From the NCBI GenBank assembly GCA_030621995.1, contig JAUXGP010000026.1, positions 1 to 11,720 on the forward strand: 11,720 nt of DNA, given 5' to 3'. This DNA comes from Psychrilyobacter sp. (GTDB lineage Bacteria; Fusobacteriota; Fusobacteriia; Fusobacteriales; Fusobacteriaceae). The notes beneath the pieces are model-generated. The model saw only the letters and a list, made by a program, of their open reading frames with translations. It did no database searches and was not told the DNA's origin. Both the position numbers and the translations under genes were made by a program. Positions 1 through 7,028 of this stretch are shown here, piece by piece (positions within the stretch are counted from its first letter, which is position 1; the number at the start of each line of letters is the position of its first letter).

Positions 1-1294
1 AGAAAAACTGGAACAATTAGAAAAATATAAAGATCCCAATATAGAGAAAAAAAAGCGGAGAGAAGCAGTTTTAGATGATGTTTATATAGATAATATTCAG
101 ATTAGTGATTCTAAATTTTTAGGTGAAGAAATGAGAAAAGAAATAGTAGAAGATCATCTGGAGAAAAAAATCCCAGGGAAGGTAAGTTATCAGGATTTGG
201 AGAGCTTAATGATGAAACTCTATGCCATGCCATATATAGAAAAATCTTATTATACAATTGACGGATCTACCCTAAGGATAGATGTAGATGAAAATGAAAT
301 GAATTTTATAAGGGTTGGAGCAAATTATAATTCCGATATAGGGGCAAAATTAGCTGTGGGAACAGATCTTACAAAAATAGGAAAGATAGGAAGGGTGACA
401 TCCTTAGAATTTGAGTTAGGTAAGTATAAAAGTGCTGAATTTAACAATTTTTGGTATTATGGTGAAAAAAATAAAATAGGAGTAAATTTGAGTTTAGGAT
501 ATGAGGAATCACCACTATATATCTATGATGAAAGAAGTTTAAAAGCCGAATCCACAGATAAAAATAAATTTATTGATCTGAGTTTGACAACTAAACTATT
601 CAGACAGTTTGATTTTTCTGCTGGTTTTAAATATATTAATACTGAAAATGAATTTAATGTAGGAGCCGATGAATATAAAGATATTTTAAATCAAAAATAT
701 GGATATCAAGAGATGTATATGAAGTTGGTGCTGGATAGAAAAAATAACTCAATCTATCCTACCAAGGGAAGTTATTTAGAGGGGAGACATGAGGTAGGAG
801 GAGTAGGTACTGAGGACGTCGAATATTATAGTGAATTAGGAATAATACAAGGTTATATGTCAGTAACTCCCAAACTTTCATTCAATGCATCTTTAAGTGG
901 AGGAGTAGTCAGTGGAGGGAAGATACCCCTGGGAAATCATTTTAAAATTGGTGGAATAAATAATGATTTGGATAAAAATTATATCTCATTTTATGGTTAC
1001 AATATGATGAGAAAATTAGCTTCTGAATTTATGATAGGTCAAATAGGAGCCCAATATATGATCTATCCCAATATATATATATTGGCTAAAGCTAATATAT
1101 TAACTTATACAGGTATACCGGATACCGGTTCTATAAAAGGTGACGATAGCTTAATATTTGAAGATTTCAAACAGGGATATGGTGTGACCTTAGGATATAA
1201 ATCTATCTTTGGGCCATTGGAGCTCTCAATAACAAATGATGCAGATTCTCCTAAAAGTGCAATAATATCTGTTAATATGGGATATGCATTCTAA
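1..1294 (+). CDS. C-terminal part of an outer-membrane POTRA/beta-barrel protein, probably a patatin-like type Vd autotransporter (5' end outside window)
   Basis: The reading frame is open from base 2 with no stop upstream of the ATG at 131, and that ATG lies inside a domain, so the gene is cut by the window edge. About 430 residues are visible. A short charged linker is followed by a POTRA-like module (roughly in-frame residues 27-98, alternating strands and helices). After it come about 330 residues of alternating beta-strand pattern that end in Gly-Tyr-Ala-Phe, the aromatic C-terminus expected of a BamA-recognised barrel. The start of the barrel (RVGANYNSD) and its last strands (GPLELSITND) resemble the surface-antigen barrel attached to bacterial patatins. 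In Fusobacterium, FplA has the order patatin phospholipase, POTRA, barrel; I infer the same here, but the catalytic patatin domain is not in the window. Alternatives are BamA/TamA or a two-partner secretion transporter. It converges on the minus-strand operon with only 18 bases between stop codons. Confidence 0.72.
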   Translation, partial: EKLEQLEKYKDPNIEKKKRREAVLDDVYIDNIQISDSKFLGEEMRKEIVEDHLEKKIPGKVSYQDLESLMMKLYAMPYIEKSYYTIDGSTLRIDVDENEMNFIRVGANYNSDIGAKLAVGTDLTKIGKIGRVTSLEFELGKYKSAEFNNFWYYGEKNKIGVNLSLGYEESPLYIYDERSLKAESTDKNKFIDLSLTTKLFRQFDFSAGFKYINTENEFNVGADEYKDILNQKYGYQEMYMKLVLDRKNNSIYPTKGSYLEGRHEVGGVGTEDVEYYSELGIIQGYMSVTPKLSFNASLSGGVVSGGKIPLGNHFKIGGINNDLDKNYISFYGYNMMRKLASEFMIGQIGAQYMIYPNIYILAKANILTYTGIPDTGSIKGDDSLIFEDFKQGYGVTLGYKSIFGPLELSITNDADSPKSAIISVNMGYAF

Positions 1295-1306
1295 GAAAAA
1301 TTCTTA
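1292..1306. terminator. Weak bidirectional hairpin between convergent genes
   Basis: TAAGAA and TTCTTA form a 6-bp inverted repeat with a 3-base loop, starting on the stop codon of the barrel gene and followed by a T-rich stretch. It sits exactly in the 18-base gap between two convergent stop codons. The stem has almost no GC, so termination would be weak; the role is inferred from position. Confidence 0.3.
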
Positions 1307-1312
1307 AATTTA

Positions 1313-2032
1313 TTATTTTCTTTCAAGATTTTTTAGAGTAAAGATAGATTCAGACAGATCAGGATTTAATTTTATTTCCGTTAAAATTAATTCGGTATAA
1401 GAATTTTTTTTGAGTTTATCATCTATACGAAATATAGTGATATAATACCTGTCCCCAATTTTTTTGATTTCATCCACTATATATTCTTTTAATAGTTTCC
1501 CGGAATTTGCATACATCTCACCCTTATCTATGGTAAGGGTGTTTTTATTTATCCAAAGGATCTGTCTGTAATATTTAGCCTCCTCCCCATCTTTTCTGAT
1601 TAAGTCTATGGTGTATTGTGTAGGAGTTTCATGGATTATTTCAGAGTTATAGAGGAGGCTGTATTTGTTCCTGTCGGTTTGATCATCGTAGGAGATATCG
1701 CTTCCCATCATACTTTCCTTTAGCATATGTTTTGAGATCTTTATTGTCCTGGATGTGCTGGGCATATAGATCCATAAATTATCCCCATTTCTTAAATATT
1801 TAGTTCCTCTGTCCCTGGCAGGATATTTAAAAACAATAAAAGATTTTTCATTCCCCACAGCATCCATAATAAATTTTTTGGTGTATTTTTTATCTCCCCT
1901 GTGAATAATCATCTCCCCTTTATAACTGACACTTTCAGGAGTCATATTGTAGTCTAATCTGGTTAAAATCTCCTTTGAACTCATACTAAAGATTAAATTT
2001 GATAAAAGAAAAAAAACAAATAATTTTTTCAT
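1313..2032 (-). CDS. LolA-like outer membrane lipoprotein-sorting family protein (periplasmic carrier)
   Basis: The protein has 239 residues. Residues 1-18 form a signal peptide (Lys-Lys, then a Phe/Leu-rich core) without a lipobox cysteine, so a soluble periplasmic product is expected. The block at 71-117 (PARDRGTKYLRNGDNLWIYM, then the MMGSDISYDD region) matches the core of the LolA_like outer membrane lipoprotein-sorting family, whose fold is a half-open beta-barrel that shields acyl chains. An AGGAGG site lies 8 bases before the ATG. It is the last gene of the five-gene operon, 18 bases after a permease. Relatives of this family usually accompany MMPL/RND exporters or MacB-like ABC transporters. 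I infer that it takes a lipid or lipoprotein from the FtsX/ABC complex and carries it across the periplasm, perhaps to the barrel encoded by the first gene. The cargo is unknown. Confidence 0.82.
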   Translation of the reverse strand: MKKLFVFFLLSNLIFSMSSKEILTRLDYNMTPESVSYKGEMIIHRGDKKYTKKFIMDAVGNEKSFIVFKYPARDRGTKYLRNGDNLWIYMPSTSRTIKISKHMLKESMMGSDISYDDQTDRNKYSLLYNSEIIHETPTQYTIDLIRKDGEEAKYYRQILWINKNTLTIDKGEMYANSGKLLKEYIVDEIKKIGDRYYITIFRIDDKLKKNSYTELILTEIKLNPDLSESIFTLKNLERK

Positions 2033-2050
2033 GACTCTCTCCTCCTGATG

Positions 2051-3253
2051 TTATTCATTCCTCATATTCTCTACAGCTTCTTTTTTGACCTCTGAAAAGA
2101 TAGCTAAAAAAGTAGCTAAGGTAGAGGTAACCAGTGCAACAGAGAGACTTAATCCCACAACAAAAATAGTCAAATTGGGGTAGATAACCCCCTTTATATT
2201 TAACTCGCTGGTGAAAGATTCGATCATATCACCAAAATTTACTCCTACTTTCCCTAAGTAGAGTGCAATTCCTCCTCCTAAGATAATCCCTGTGACCCCG
2301 CCTATGGATCCCATGAGCCCCCCTTCTAAAATAAACATTTTTTTGATCTCTCCCTCCCTCATACCTAGAGCTTTTAACAGTCCAATTTCATGACGTCTCT
2401 CAAAGACAGTCATAAGCATGGTATTGGAGATACTGAGCCCGGACAGAGTGGCAAAGATAAAGATAAATATCCCTTGAATAAAAGGTAAAATCTGAGTGAA
2501 ACTTTCATTCATCCCTATTTCATCCCATCTCTTTACAAGGACATTTTCATCTGTATTTTGAGTTAAAAACTCTTTTATGAGGTTTTCATTGTTATTGGAA
2601 TAGATGAGATATTCGGTGATCCTGTCCTCCATATCCAGAAGATACTGGCTGCTGGAAAGGGTGATATAAAAACTTTTATTCAGCCTGGTATTATCCATCT
2701 TATAGAAGCCGACTATAAGATAGTTGAGAGAATAGAGAGATTTATCCTGGGTCTGGGTAAGGAGGGTAACTTCATCTCCTAATTTTAAATTTAGCCTTCT
2801 TTTGAGACTTTCACCTATAATAATTTCATTGTTATTTTCTAAAAATCTTCCGGAATAGATGAATTTATCAAATCCAATTATCTCTCGGTCTTTACTTTCG
2901 ATCCCAGTTCCCATAGCCTTTTCATGATTTTCATGGAAATAGATCAAACCGCCAAATTTTATCCGGCCTACACCGATGTTTTTTTGAGGAATTGTTTCAA
3001 CCACTTTTTTTATTTGGGAGTATGAGAAGTTAGACGAAACATCTAAACTTCGAGACCGAAGTTCATAATCTGGTGCAGTTATTCTCACATCTCCTGTCAT
3101 CCTTTTGCCGCTCTCCAAAAATAGATTTTTTTCCCCCTCTATCCAGCTTAGACCAAATGTCATTCCAGAGGTGGCAATTAAAATAATCAGAATAGTTAAA
3201 AAAGATCTTTTTTTATTTCGTTTTAAATTTTTTAAAACTATACTTAATAACAT
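2051..3253 (-). CDS. FtsX/MacB-type ABC transporter permease, second subunit
   Basis: The product has 400 residues with the four-helix FtsX layout: one N-terminal membrane helix (about 17-38), a large periplasmic MacB_PCD-like domain (40-250), then three C-terminal helices (about 255-280, 308-333, 360-387). The cytoplasmic segment after the second helix (ERRHEIGLLKALGMREGEI, 285-303) is the conserved ATPase-contacting region. The ATG at 3253 was chosen because the upstream GGGAG lies 9 bases before it. An ATG two codons earlier (3259) directly follows the TAG of the preceding gene and would leave only 3 bases. The C-terminus (SEVKKEAVENMRNE) lacks the PAYRA..LNP..VIR tail seen in its partner, so the two permeases are diverged paralogues and probably form a heterodimer like LolC/LolE. 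Confidence 0.88.
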   Translation of the reverse strand: MLLSIVLKNLKRNKKRSFLTILIILIATSGMTFGLSWIEGEKNLFLESGKRMTGDVRITAPDYELRSRSLDVSSNFSYSQIKKVVETIPQKNIGVGRIKFGGLIYFHENHEKAMGTGIESKDREIIGFDKFIYSGRFLENNNEIIIGESLKRRLNLKLGDEVTLLTQTQDKSLYSLNYLIVGFYKMDNTRLNKSFYITLSSSQYLLDMEDRITEYLIYSNNNENLIKEFLTQNTDENVLVKRWDEIGMNESFTQILPFIQGIFIFIFATLSGLSISNTMLMTVFERRHEIGLLKALGMREGEIKKMFILEGGLMGSIGGVTGIILGGGIALYLGKVGVNFGDMIESFTSELNIKGVIYPNLTIFVVGLSLSVALVTSTLATFLAIFSEVKKEAVENMRNE

Positions 3254-3259
3254 AATCAT

Positions 3260-4435
3260 CTACTCCCTTATAACATCAATAGGATTTAACTGGGTTGCCC
3301 TATAAGCTGGATAAAAACTTGCTATGGCTGCTATGACTACCCCAAATATAAAAAATAACAAATTTAATTTAAGATCAAAATGTCCATATATCCTATCGGA
3401 AAGGGGAATGGTAGTGGTCAATTCATGGGCAAGAGAAGGCAAAGGAATACCGACTAACTCATAGTAATAAACCAGGCTCCCGCCTAAAATAAATCCAATA
3501 CCGCTGCCTATTCCTCCCAGGATACTCCCCTCTAAAAGAAATAATTTCATAATTTCTTTGGGTTTTAAACCATTGGCCATTAAAATCCCTATTTCTTTTT
3601 GTCTTTCCAGCATTGCCATCAACATGGTGTTGACTATTCCCACTCCAGACATGAATAAAATAATGAGACTTAAGATTATAACCACTTTTACCTTAAGCTT
3701 GGTGATGACTATTATATCAAAAAGTTCGTCTAAATAGGAGATGGTCTCTACTCCTAATTCCTCTAAACTGGTTAAATCTGAAGGAGAGATCTCTCCCCTT
3801 AAAACAATGTCGTTAATATCATCAGTTTCAGCAAACTCCTGAGCTGCCTTTAAATCTATCAATACGGTATTGAGGTCAAATTCCAATCCTCCTGTTTTGA
3901 TTATCCCTGTGACTATTAGATCTATGGCATTCAAACTCTCCTTAGCTGTGGTTCCCATCAAAATAAATGAGTCTCCTACCTGTAAATTTAAATCCTTGGC
4001 TAGAGTAGTAGAAATAACTACTCCCAGATTACCGTGGGTAAGGTAGGAGCTCCTTTTAAAAAAACTATCTTCAATCTCCCTGTCTCCCCCAATGACTCTG
4101 ACAGGATAATCATATCTTCCATCGGTTATAGTCCCTGAAAAAACCAACCGGCTGCTATGATCGTATTTTTTTAAAATAGGGTCAACTTCTTTTGAGATGA
4201 GGTAATCTAAACGGTCATCAATATTTTCATATTTTTCCTCAAAATAACCTTTTCCATAGAGTTTATAGTCTCCGGTTTCCGTTTCCTTCATTATTTTAAT
4301 AATCCTTCTCTCCATCCCTACATTTAAGCCTATACCTACGATTATAAAAAAAATTCCAAAGGCTAAACTAGTCAGAGTTAGGACAGACCTGATACGATGT
4401 CTGAACATATTTCTAAAAGCCATCTTTAGTATCAT
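3260..4435 (-). CDS. FtsX/MacB-type ABC transporter permease, first subunit
   Basis: The product has 391 residues: an N-terminal helix at about 18-38, a MacB_PCD-like periplasmic domain at 40-245, and three C-terminal helices near 248-273, 303-325 and 358-376. The contact segment ERQKEIGILMANGLKPKEIM (277-296) and the C-terminal YPAYRATQLNPIDVIRE are textbook for the MacB/LolC/LolE family, which uses mechanotransmission to act on lipoproteins, peptides or lipids at the outer face of the inner membrane. In-frame GTG (4444) and ATG (4441) codons exist upstream. I chose the ATG at 4435 because AGAAGG then lies 8 bases before it. The start overlaps the end of the ATPase gene by 23 bases, indicating translational coupling. 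The stop is immediately followed by the next permease gene. Confidence 0.9.
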   Translation of the reverse strand: MILKMAFRNMFRHRIRSVLTLTSLAFGIFFIIVGIGLNVGMERRIIKIMKETETGDYKLYGKGYFEEKYENIDDRLDYLISKEVDPILKKYDHSSRLVFSGTITDGRYDYPVRVIGGDREIEDSFFKRSSYLTHGNLGVVISTTLAKDLNLQVGDSFILMGTTAKESLNAIDLIVTGIIKTGGLEFDLNTVLIDLKAAQEFAETDDINDIVLRGEISPSDLTSLEELGVETISYLDELFDIIVITKLKVKVVIILSLIILFMSGVGIVNTMLMAMLERQKEIGILMANGLKPKEIMKLFLLEGSILGGIGSGIGFILGGSLVYYYELVGIPLPSLAHELTTTIPLSDRIYGHFDLKLNLLFFIFGVVIAAIASFYPAYRATQLNPIDVIRE

Positions 4436-5114
4436 ATTCATCACCTTCTATTTTTCCATCCCTTAATTTTATAACCCTTCTGGCCTTCTCAATGATCATG
4501 ATGTCATGGGATGAAAAGACGAATGTAGTCTTCTTCTCTAAATTTATTTTTACCATGAGATCTAAGACCTCCTTTCCGGTCTGGGTATCTAAATTTGCCG
4601 TTGGCTCATCTGCCAAAACCAGGATGGGATCTTTGATAAGGGCACGAGCTATGGCGACCCTTTGCTGCTGGCCTCCAGATAGTTCTGGTGGTCTTCGATC
4701 TTTCAAATCTAAAATCCCTAATTCTTTGAGGAGATAAGTGATCTTATCTTTTTTTTCAGAGGAGGTATGTTTTTTACATAGATCCAGGGCAAACTCAATA
4801 TTTTCATAGACTGTTAATACAGGAATAAGATTATAATTTTGGAAGATAAATCCTATCTTATCCCTCCTGAAATCAGCTCGCTCCTCCTTGCTTAAAACAC
4901 TGATATCTTGTTGATTGATGATGATTTCTCCGTGGGTAACAGAGTCCATGGCACCTATAATATTTAAAATAGTAGTTTTGCCGGAGCCGGAGGGACCAGC
5001 TATTACAGCGAAATCACCTCGGTCTATCTTAAAGTTGATATTATCTATGGCCCTGACTTCTACCTTCCCATGTTTATATATTTTTGTTATTTTTTTTGCT
5101 TCTACAATCGTCAT
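4413..5114 (-). CDS. ABC transporter ATP-binding protein, MacB/LolD type
   Basis: This 233-residue protein is a stand-alone nucleotide-binding domain with every motif intact: Walker A GPSGSGKTT (40-48), Q-loop Gln92 in FIFQNYNL, signature LSGGQQQR (145-152), Walker B VLADEP (166-171), D-loop NLD (174-176) and H-loop His203. The doubled Q in the signature and the FIFQNYNLIP Q-loop are typical of the LolD/MacB/FtsE subclass that works with FtsX permeases. It should power the two permeases encoded just downstream. The AGGAGG site (5119-5124) overlaps the TAG stop of the preceding barrel gene and lies 4 bases before the ATG, so translation is likely coupled. No membrane segment is present, so it acts on the cytoplasmic face. 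Confidence 0.95.
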   Translation of the reverse strand: MTIVEAKKITKIYKHGKVEVRAIDNINFKIDRGDFAVIAGPSGSGKTTILNIIGAMDSVTHGEIIINQQDISVLSKEERADFRRDKIGFIFQNYNLIPVLTVYENIEFALDLCKKHTSSEKKDKITYLLKELGILDLKDRRPPELSGGQQQRVAIARALIKDPILVLADEPTANLDTQTGKEVLDLMVKINLEKKTTFVFSSHDIMIIEKARRVIKLRDGKIEGDEYDTKDGF

Positions 5115-5122
5115 AGATCCTC

Positions 5123-6085
5123 CTAAAAAAACATCTTGGTTCTAAAAACTATCTCGCTAGTTAATTTCTTTTCCTCCTGAGTTAAATATCCATATTTTTC
5201 AAAGTTGTGATAATAGTTATAGGCAAATTCAAAATTTACATAGTCATTATAGATATAATTTAAAGTTGTATTTAAATATCCCCCATCATCTATAACCAGG
5301 CACCCCTGATAAAATTCGAAAGATTCATTTATTCTCAAGTTGTAGGTCAGGTAGACCCCGCCCCCTTCATTATTATAAAAACCTTCTAATGCGGTATAGA
5401 TATTTTTTTGATAGAGATCAAAATTATAATCAATTCCTGCAACCAGGGTATGGAGGTCGTCAGTTTCATATTTATCATAAGAAATCTGTCCCCAGACACC
5501 AACGATCAAGTCTCCCTTAGCTTCTAAAACAAATTTTTTATTTTTTTCAATTGTTTTAGTCAATGGGGAGAGTTCTGTAATCTGAAAATAGTTCACCATA
5601 ACTTCAAAATCATCTATCAAGAAGGTATATCTTCCAGCAAAATTTTCATCTTTTTCATGAGTTTTAAATCCAATGAATTCAAGTCTGGACATATCTGAGA
5701 GGCTGTATTTAAATCTTATGGAGTCCAGCCCTCTTTTATCGGATTTAGGATCCTCTATATCAATTTCATTGAATACATCGGATAGATTGAAGATATAAGC
5801 GTGCCCCCAGCTTATAGTTTGTCTACCTGCGGAAAGGGTAAGATCATCGATATAATATTCTAAATATCCTCTATATATATCTACAGCAGGATCTGCTCCC
5901 TCCTCCCCAATGAGGGAAAGCTCTGTATAAAAATCTTCATTTCCGTGTCGAAGACCTATGATTCCTTTATAATACCAATAATTTTCTTCGTAATTTTGCA
6001 GACTATAATCTCCTCTCAATTCCAGAAAAGGCTCCATAGAAAGGCATAGTTGACCGATCAAAAAAAATAAAATTATTTTTTTCAT
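5123..6085 (-). CDS. Secreted outer-membrane beta-barrel protein, first gene of the ABC/LolA-like operon
   Basis: I start the protein at the internal ATG at 6085, giving 320 residues, because it opens directly with a signal peptide (MKKIILFFLIGQLCLS). The frame extends to an ATG at 6154, but that adds 23 residues before the signal peptide and has no properly spaced ribosome site. At 6085 the only upstream purine run is GGGGGG, 6 bases away. The mature part shows alternating aromatic/polar strands throughout and ends in Met-Phe-Phe, as expected of a barrel inserted by BamA. The segment GRQTISWGHAYIFNLSDVFN (87-106) resembles the R.Q..sWG...N..D.F motif of DUF1302-like and similar porin-type barrels that accompany lipoprotein-sorting proteins in other bacteria. 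I infer an outer-membrane receptor or exit channel for the transporter encoded downstream. The family assignment is tentative; the barrel assignment is firm. Confidence 0.75.
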   Translation of the reverse strand: MKKIILFFLIGQLCLSMEPFLELRGDYSLQNYEENYWYYKGIIGLRHGNEDFYTELSLIGEEGADPAVDIYRGYLEYYIDDLTLSAGRQTISWGHAYIFNLSDVFNEIDIEDPKSDKRGLDSIRFKYSLSDMSRLEFIGFKTHEKDENFAGRYTFLIDDFEVMVNYFQITELSPLTKTIEKNKKFVLEAKGDLIVGVWGQISYDKYETDDLHTLVAGIDYNFDLYQKNIYTALEGFYNNEGGGVYLTYNLRINESFEFYQGCLVIDDGGYLNTTLNYIYNDYVNFEFAYNYYHNFEKYGYLTQEEKKLTSEIVFRTKMFF

Positions 6086-6118
6086 AGAATGCCCCCCAAT
6101 TTCAAAAGATATACTATC

Positions 6119-6124
6119 ATTATA
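6119..6124 (-). promoter_or_regulatory. Candidate -10 box for the five-gene envelope operon
   Basis: On the minus strand this is a perfect TATAAT, which would place the transcription start near 6112 and give a 5' leader of about 27 bases before the ATG at 6085. No good -35 box lies 16-18 bases upstream. A competing arrangement, TTGACC with AATACT 17 bases later, begins farther upstream (6158-6163). No other promoter is evident within the operon, whose genes overlap or lie within 20 bases of each other. Confidence 0.35.
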
Positions 6125-6180
6125 CAGATAATATAAAGTATTCCTTTTTTTCATCCTTTGGTCAAAATAAGGAGATTGAA

Positions 6181-6225
6181 ATGATGAAAAAAATTATTAG
6201 AAAACAGATAGATATAAAAGTTTAA
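6181..6225 (+). other. Possible 14-residue mini-ORF with ribosome binding site
   Basis: AAGGAG at 6169-6174 lies 6 bases before ATG-ATG, which opens a 14-codon frame (MMKKIIRKQIDIKV) ending in TAA just before the strong hairpin at 6238-6265. The arrangement of ribosome site, small basic peptide and terminator looks like a leader peptide or small gene, but there is no supporting conservation data and no clear plus-strand promoter. It lies in a gap between two minus-strand genes, so chance or decay is equally possible. Confidence 0.2.
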
Positions 6226-6231
6226 TCTGTG

Positions 6232-6268
6232 AAAAAAAGCCGGCAGATAATATTATCTGCCGGCTTTT
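6232..6268 (-). terminator. Strong Rho-independent terminator of the nitroreductase gene
   Basis: AGCCGGCAGATAA (6238-6250) and TTATCTGCCGGCT (6253-6265) are perfectly complementary, and flanking A and T runs extend the stem by three pairs. On the minus strand the stem is followed by seven Ts, the standard intrinsic terminator, a few bases after the nitroreductase stop codon. On the plus strand four Ts follow, so it may also stop transcription coming the other way. It insulates the envelope operon from upstream read-through. Confidence 0.92.
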
Positions 6269-6271
6269 GTG

Positions 6272-6838
6272 TTATATATTTTTTATTATCAGATCTACAC
6301 TTCTCAACTTAGGGACATAGTGGATATCATTGGATCTAAAATATCTGGTATCGGAAGTAGTATCTATTATCTCTACGGTTTCTTTTGGTTTTCCAATGGC
6401 AATTAAAACTCCTAAATCATAGTCATCTGAAATCTCTAGAAGTTCCCTTATGACAGGTTTGTTGTAAGCACCGATAAGGCATCCCCCATACTTCATCTCC
6501 CTCAATTTCAACATGATATTCTGGCTTGCAATTCCCATATCAAAATTAAATAAAGTTTCAGAGATACCTGTTTTTTTTTCATTTAACATCAAGATATAAC
6601 CTACTGGGGATTCCTCTTTTTTAGGATTCCAATTTATAAACCCAGCCCATTTAGTATGCGGGAATATTTTGTCACAGATTTCCGCTGAAGAGATCAAGAT
6701 ATATCTTATACACTGTGCATTTCTAGCAGAACTGGAATATCTGGCTATCTCTATGACTTCTTCCAGCTCTTTTTTACTGATTTTTACCCTTTCAAAACTC
6801 CTAAAAGATCTAGTTTCCCTTATCAATTTATCAATCAA
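6272..6838 (-). CDS. Nitroreductase-family FMN-dependent oxidoreductase
   Basis: The product has 188 residues, typical for a compact single-domain nitroreductase. Diagnostic segments are the N-terminal RSFRSF (10-15) and SSSARNAQ (35-42), which bind FMN phosphate and flavin; the central helix FDMGIASQNIMLKLREMKYG (98-118); the GGCLIGA turn (118-124); and a late strand ending in AIGKPKE. Members reduce nitro groups, quinones or flavins with NAD(P)H; the natural substrate cannot be told from sequence. The start is a TTG at 6838, chosen because AGGGGG lies 8 bases upstream and no closer ATG fits the N-terminal motif. It appears monocistronic: a TTGACA promoter with an operator-like repeat upstream and a strong terminator downstream. 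Regulation by a redox or stress regulator is plausible but inferred. Confidence 0.88.
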   Translation of the reverse strand: MIDKLIRETRSFRSFERVKISKKELEEVIEIARYSSSARNAQCIRYILISSAEICDKIFPHTKWAGFINWNPKKEESPVGYILMLNEKKTGISETLFNFDMGIASQNIMLKLREMKYGGCLIGAYNKPVIRELLEISDDYDLGVLIAIGKPKETVEIIDTTSDTRYFRSNDIHYVPKLRSVDLIIKNI

Positions 6839-6863
6839 AAAACTTACCCCCTTATAAATCTAG

Positions 6864-6900
6864 CTACTAAAAGTATCTTCTAAAATTTAGTAGATGTCAA
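6864..6900 (-). promoter_or_regulatory. Nitroreductase promoter with an inverted repeat bracketing the -10 box
   Basis: On the minus strand TTGACA (6895-6900) is followed after exactly 17 bases by GATACT (6872-6877), a good sigma-70-type pair. CTACTAAA and TTTAGTAG form 8-bp inverted arms at 6864-6871 and 6886-6893, lying just downstream of the -10 box and in the spacer, centred on the -10 edge. A dimeric repressor bound there would block polymerase, so I read it as an operator. The regulator is not in the window. Confidence 0.6.
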
Positions 6901-6945
6901 TAGAGAGAGTGGATATTTTTTGATTCAGCTTTATAGTCGGCTCTT

Positions 6946-6986
6946 AATCTGCGTCAAAAAAAGTGTTTATCAGTGTAATTCGCGGT
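6946..6986. repeat. Degenerate short intergenic repeat (ATCTGCGT / ATCAGTGT / ATTCGCGGT units)
   Basis: Three related 8-10 base units occur in this gap: AATCTGCGT at 6946, TATCAGTGT at 6968 and AATTCGCGGT at 6977. The pattern resembles a dispersed non-coding repeat I recall from several unrelated bacterial genomes, but copy number cannot be judged from one window. The adjacent 6998-7019 segment holds a short AGGAG/CTCCT inverted repeat around a direct GGCAC repeat. Confidence 0.35.
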
Positions 6987-7028
6987 TCAGTTTTTTTAGG
7001 AGAGGCACAAGGCACTCCTCTTACATTT

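Noticed and set aside
6998..7019. AGGAG/CTCCT hairpin as terminator of the GT-deacetylase gene
   Set aside because: The stem is only 5 bp and the minus strand continues with an A-run, not a T-run.
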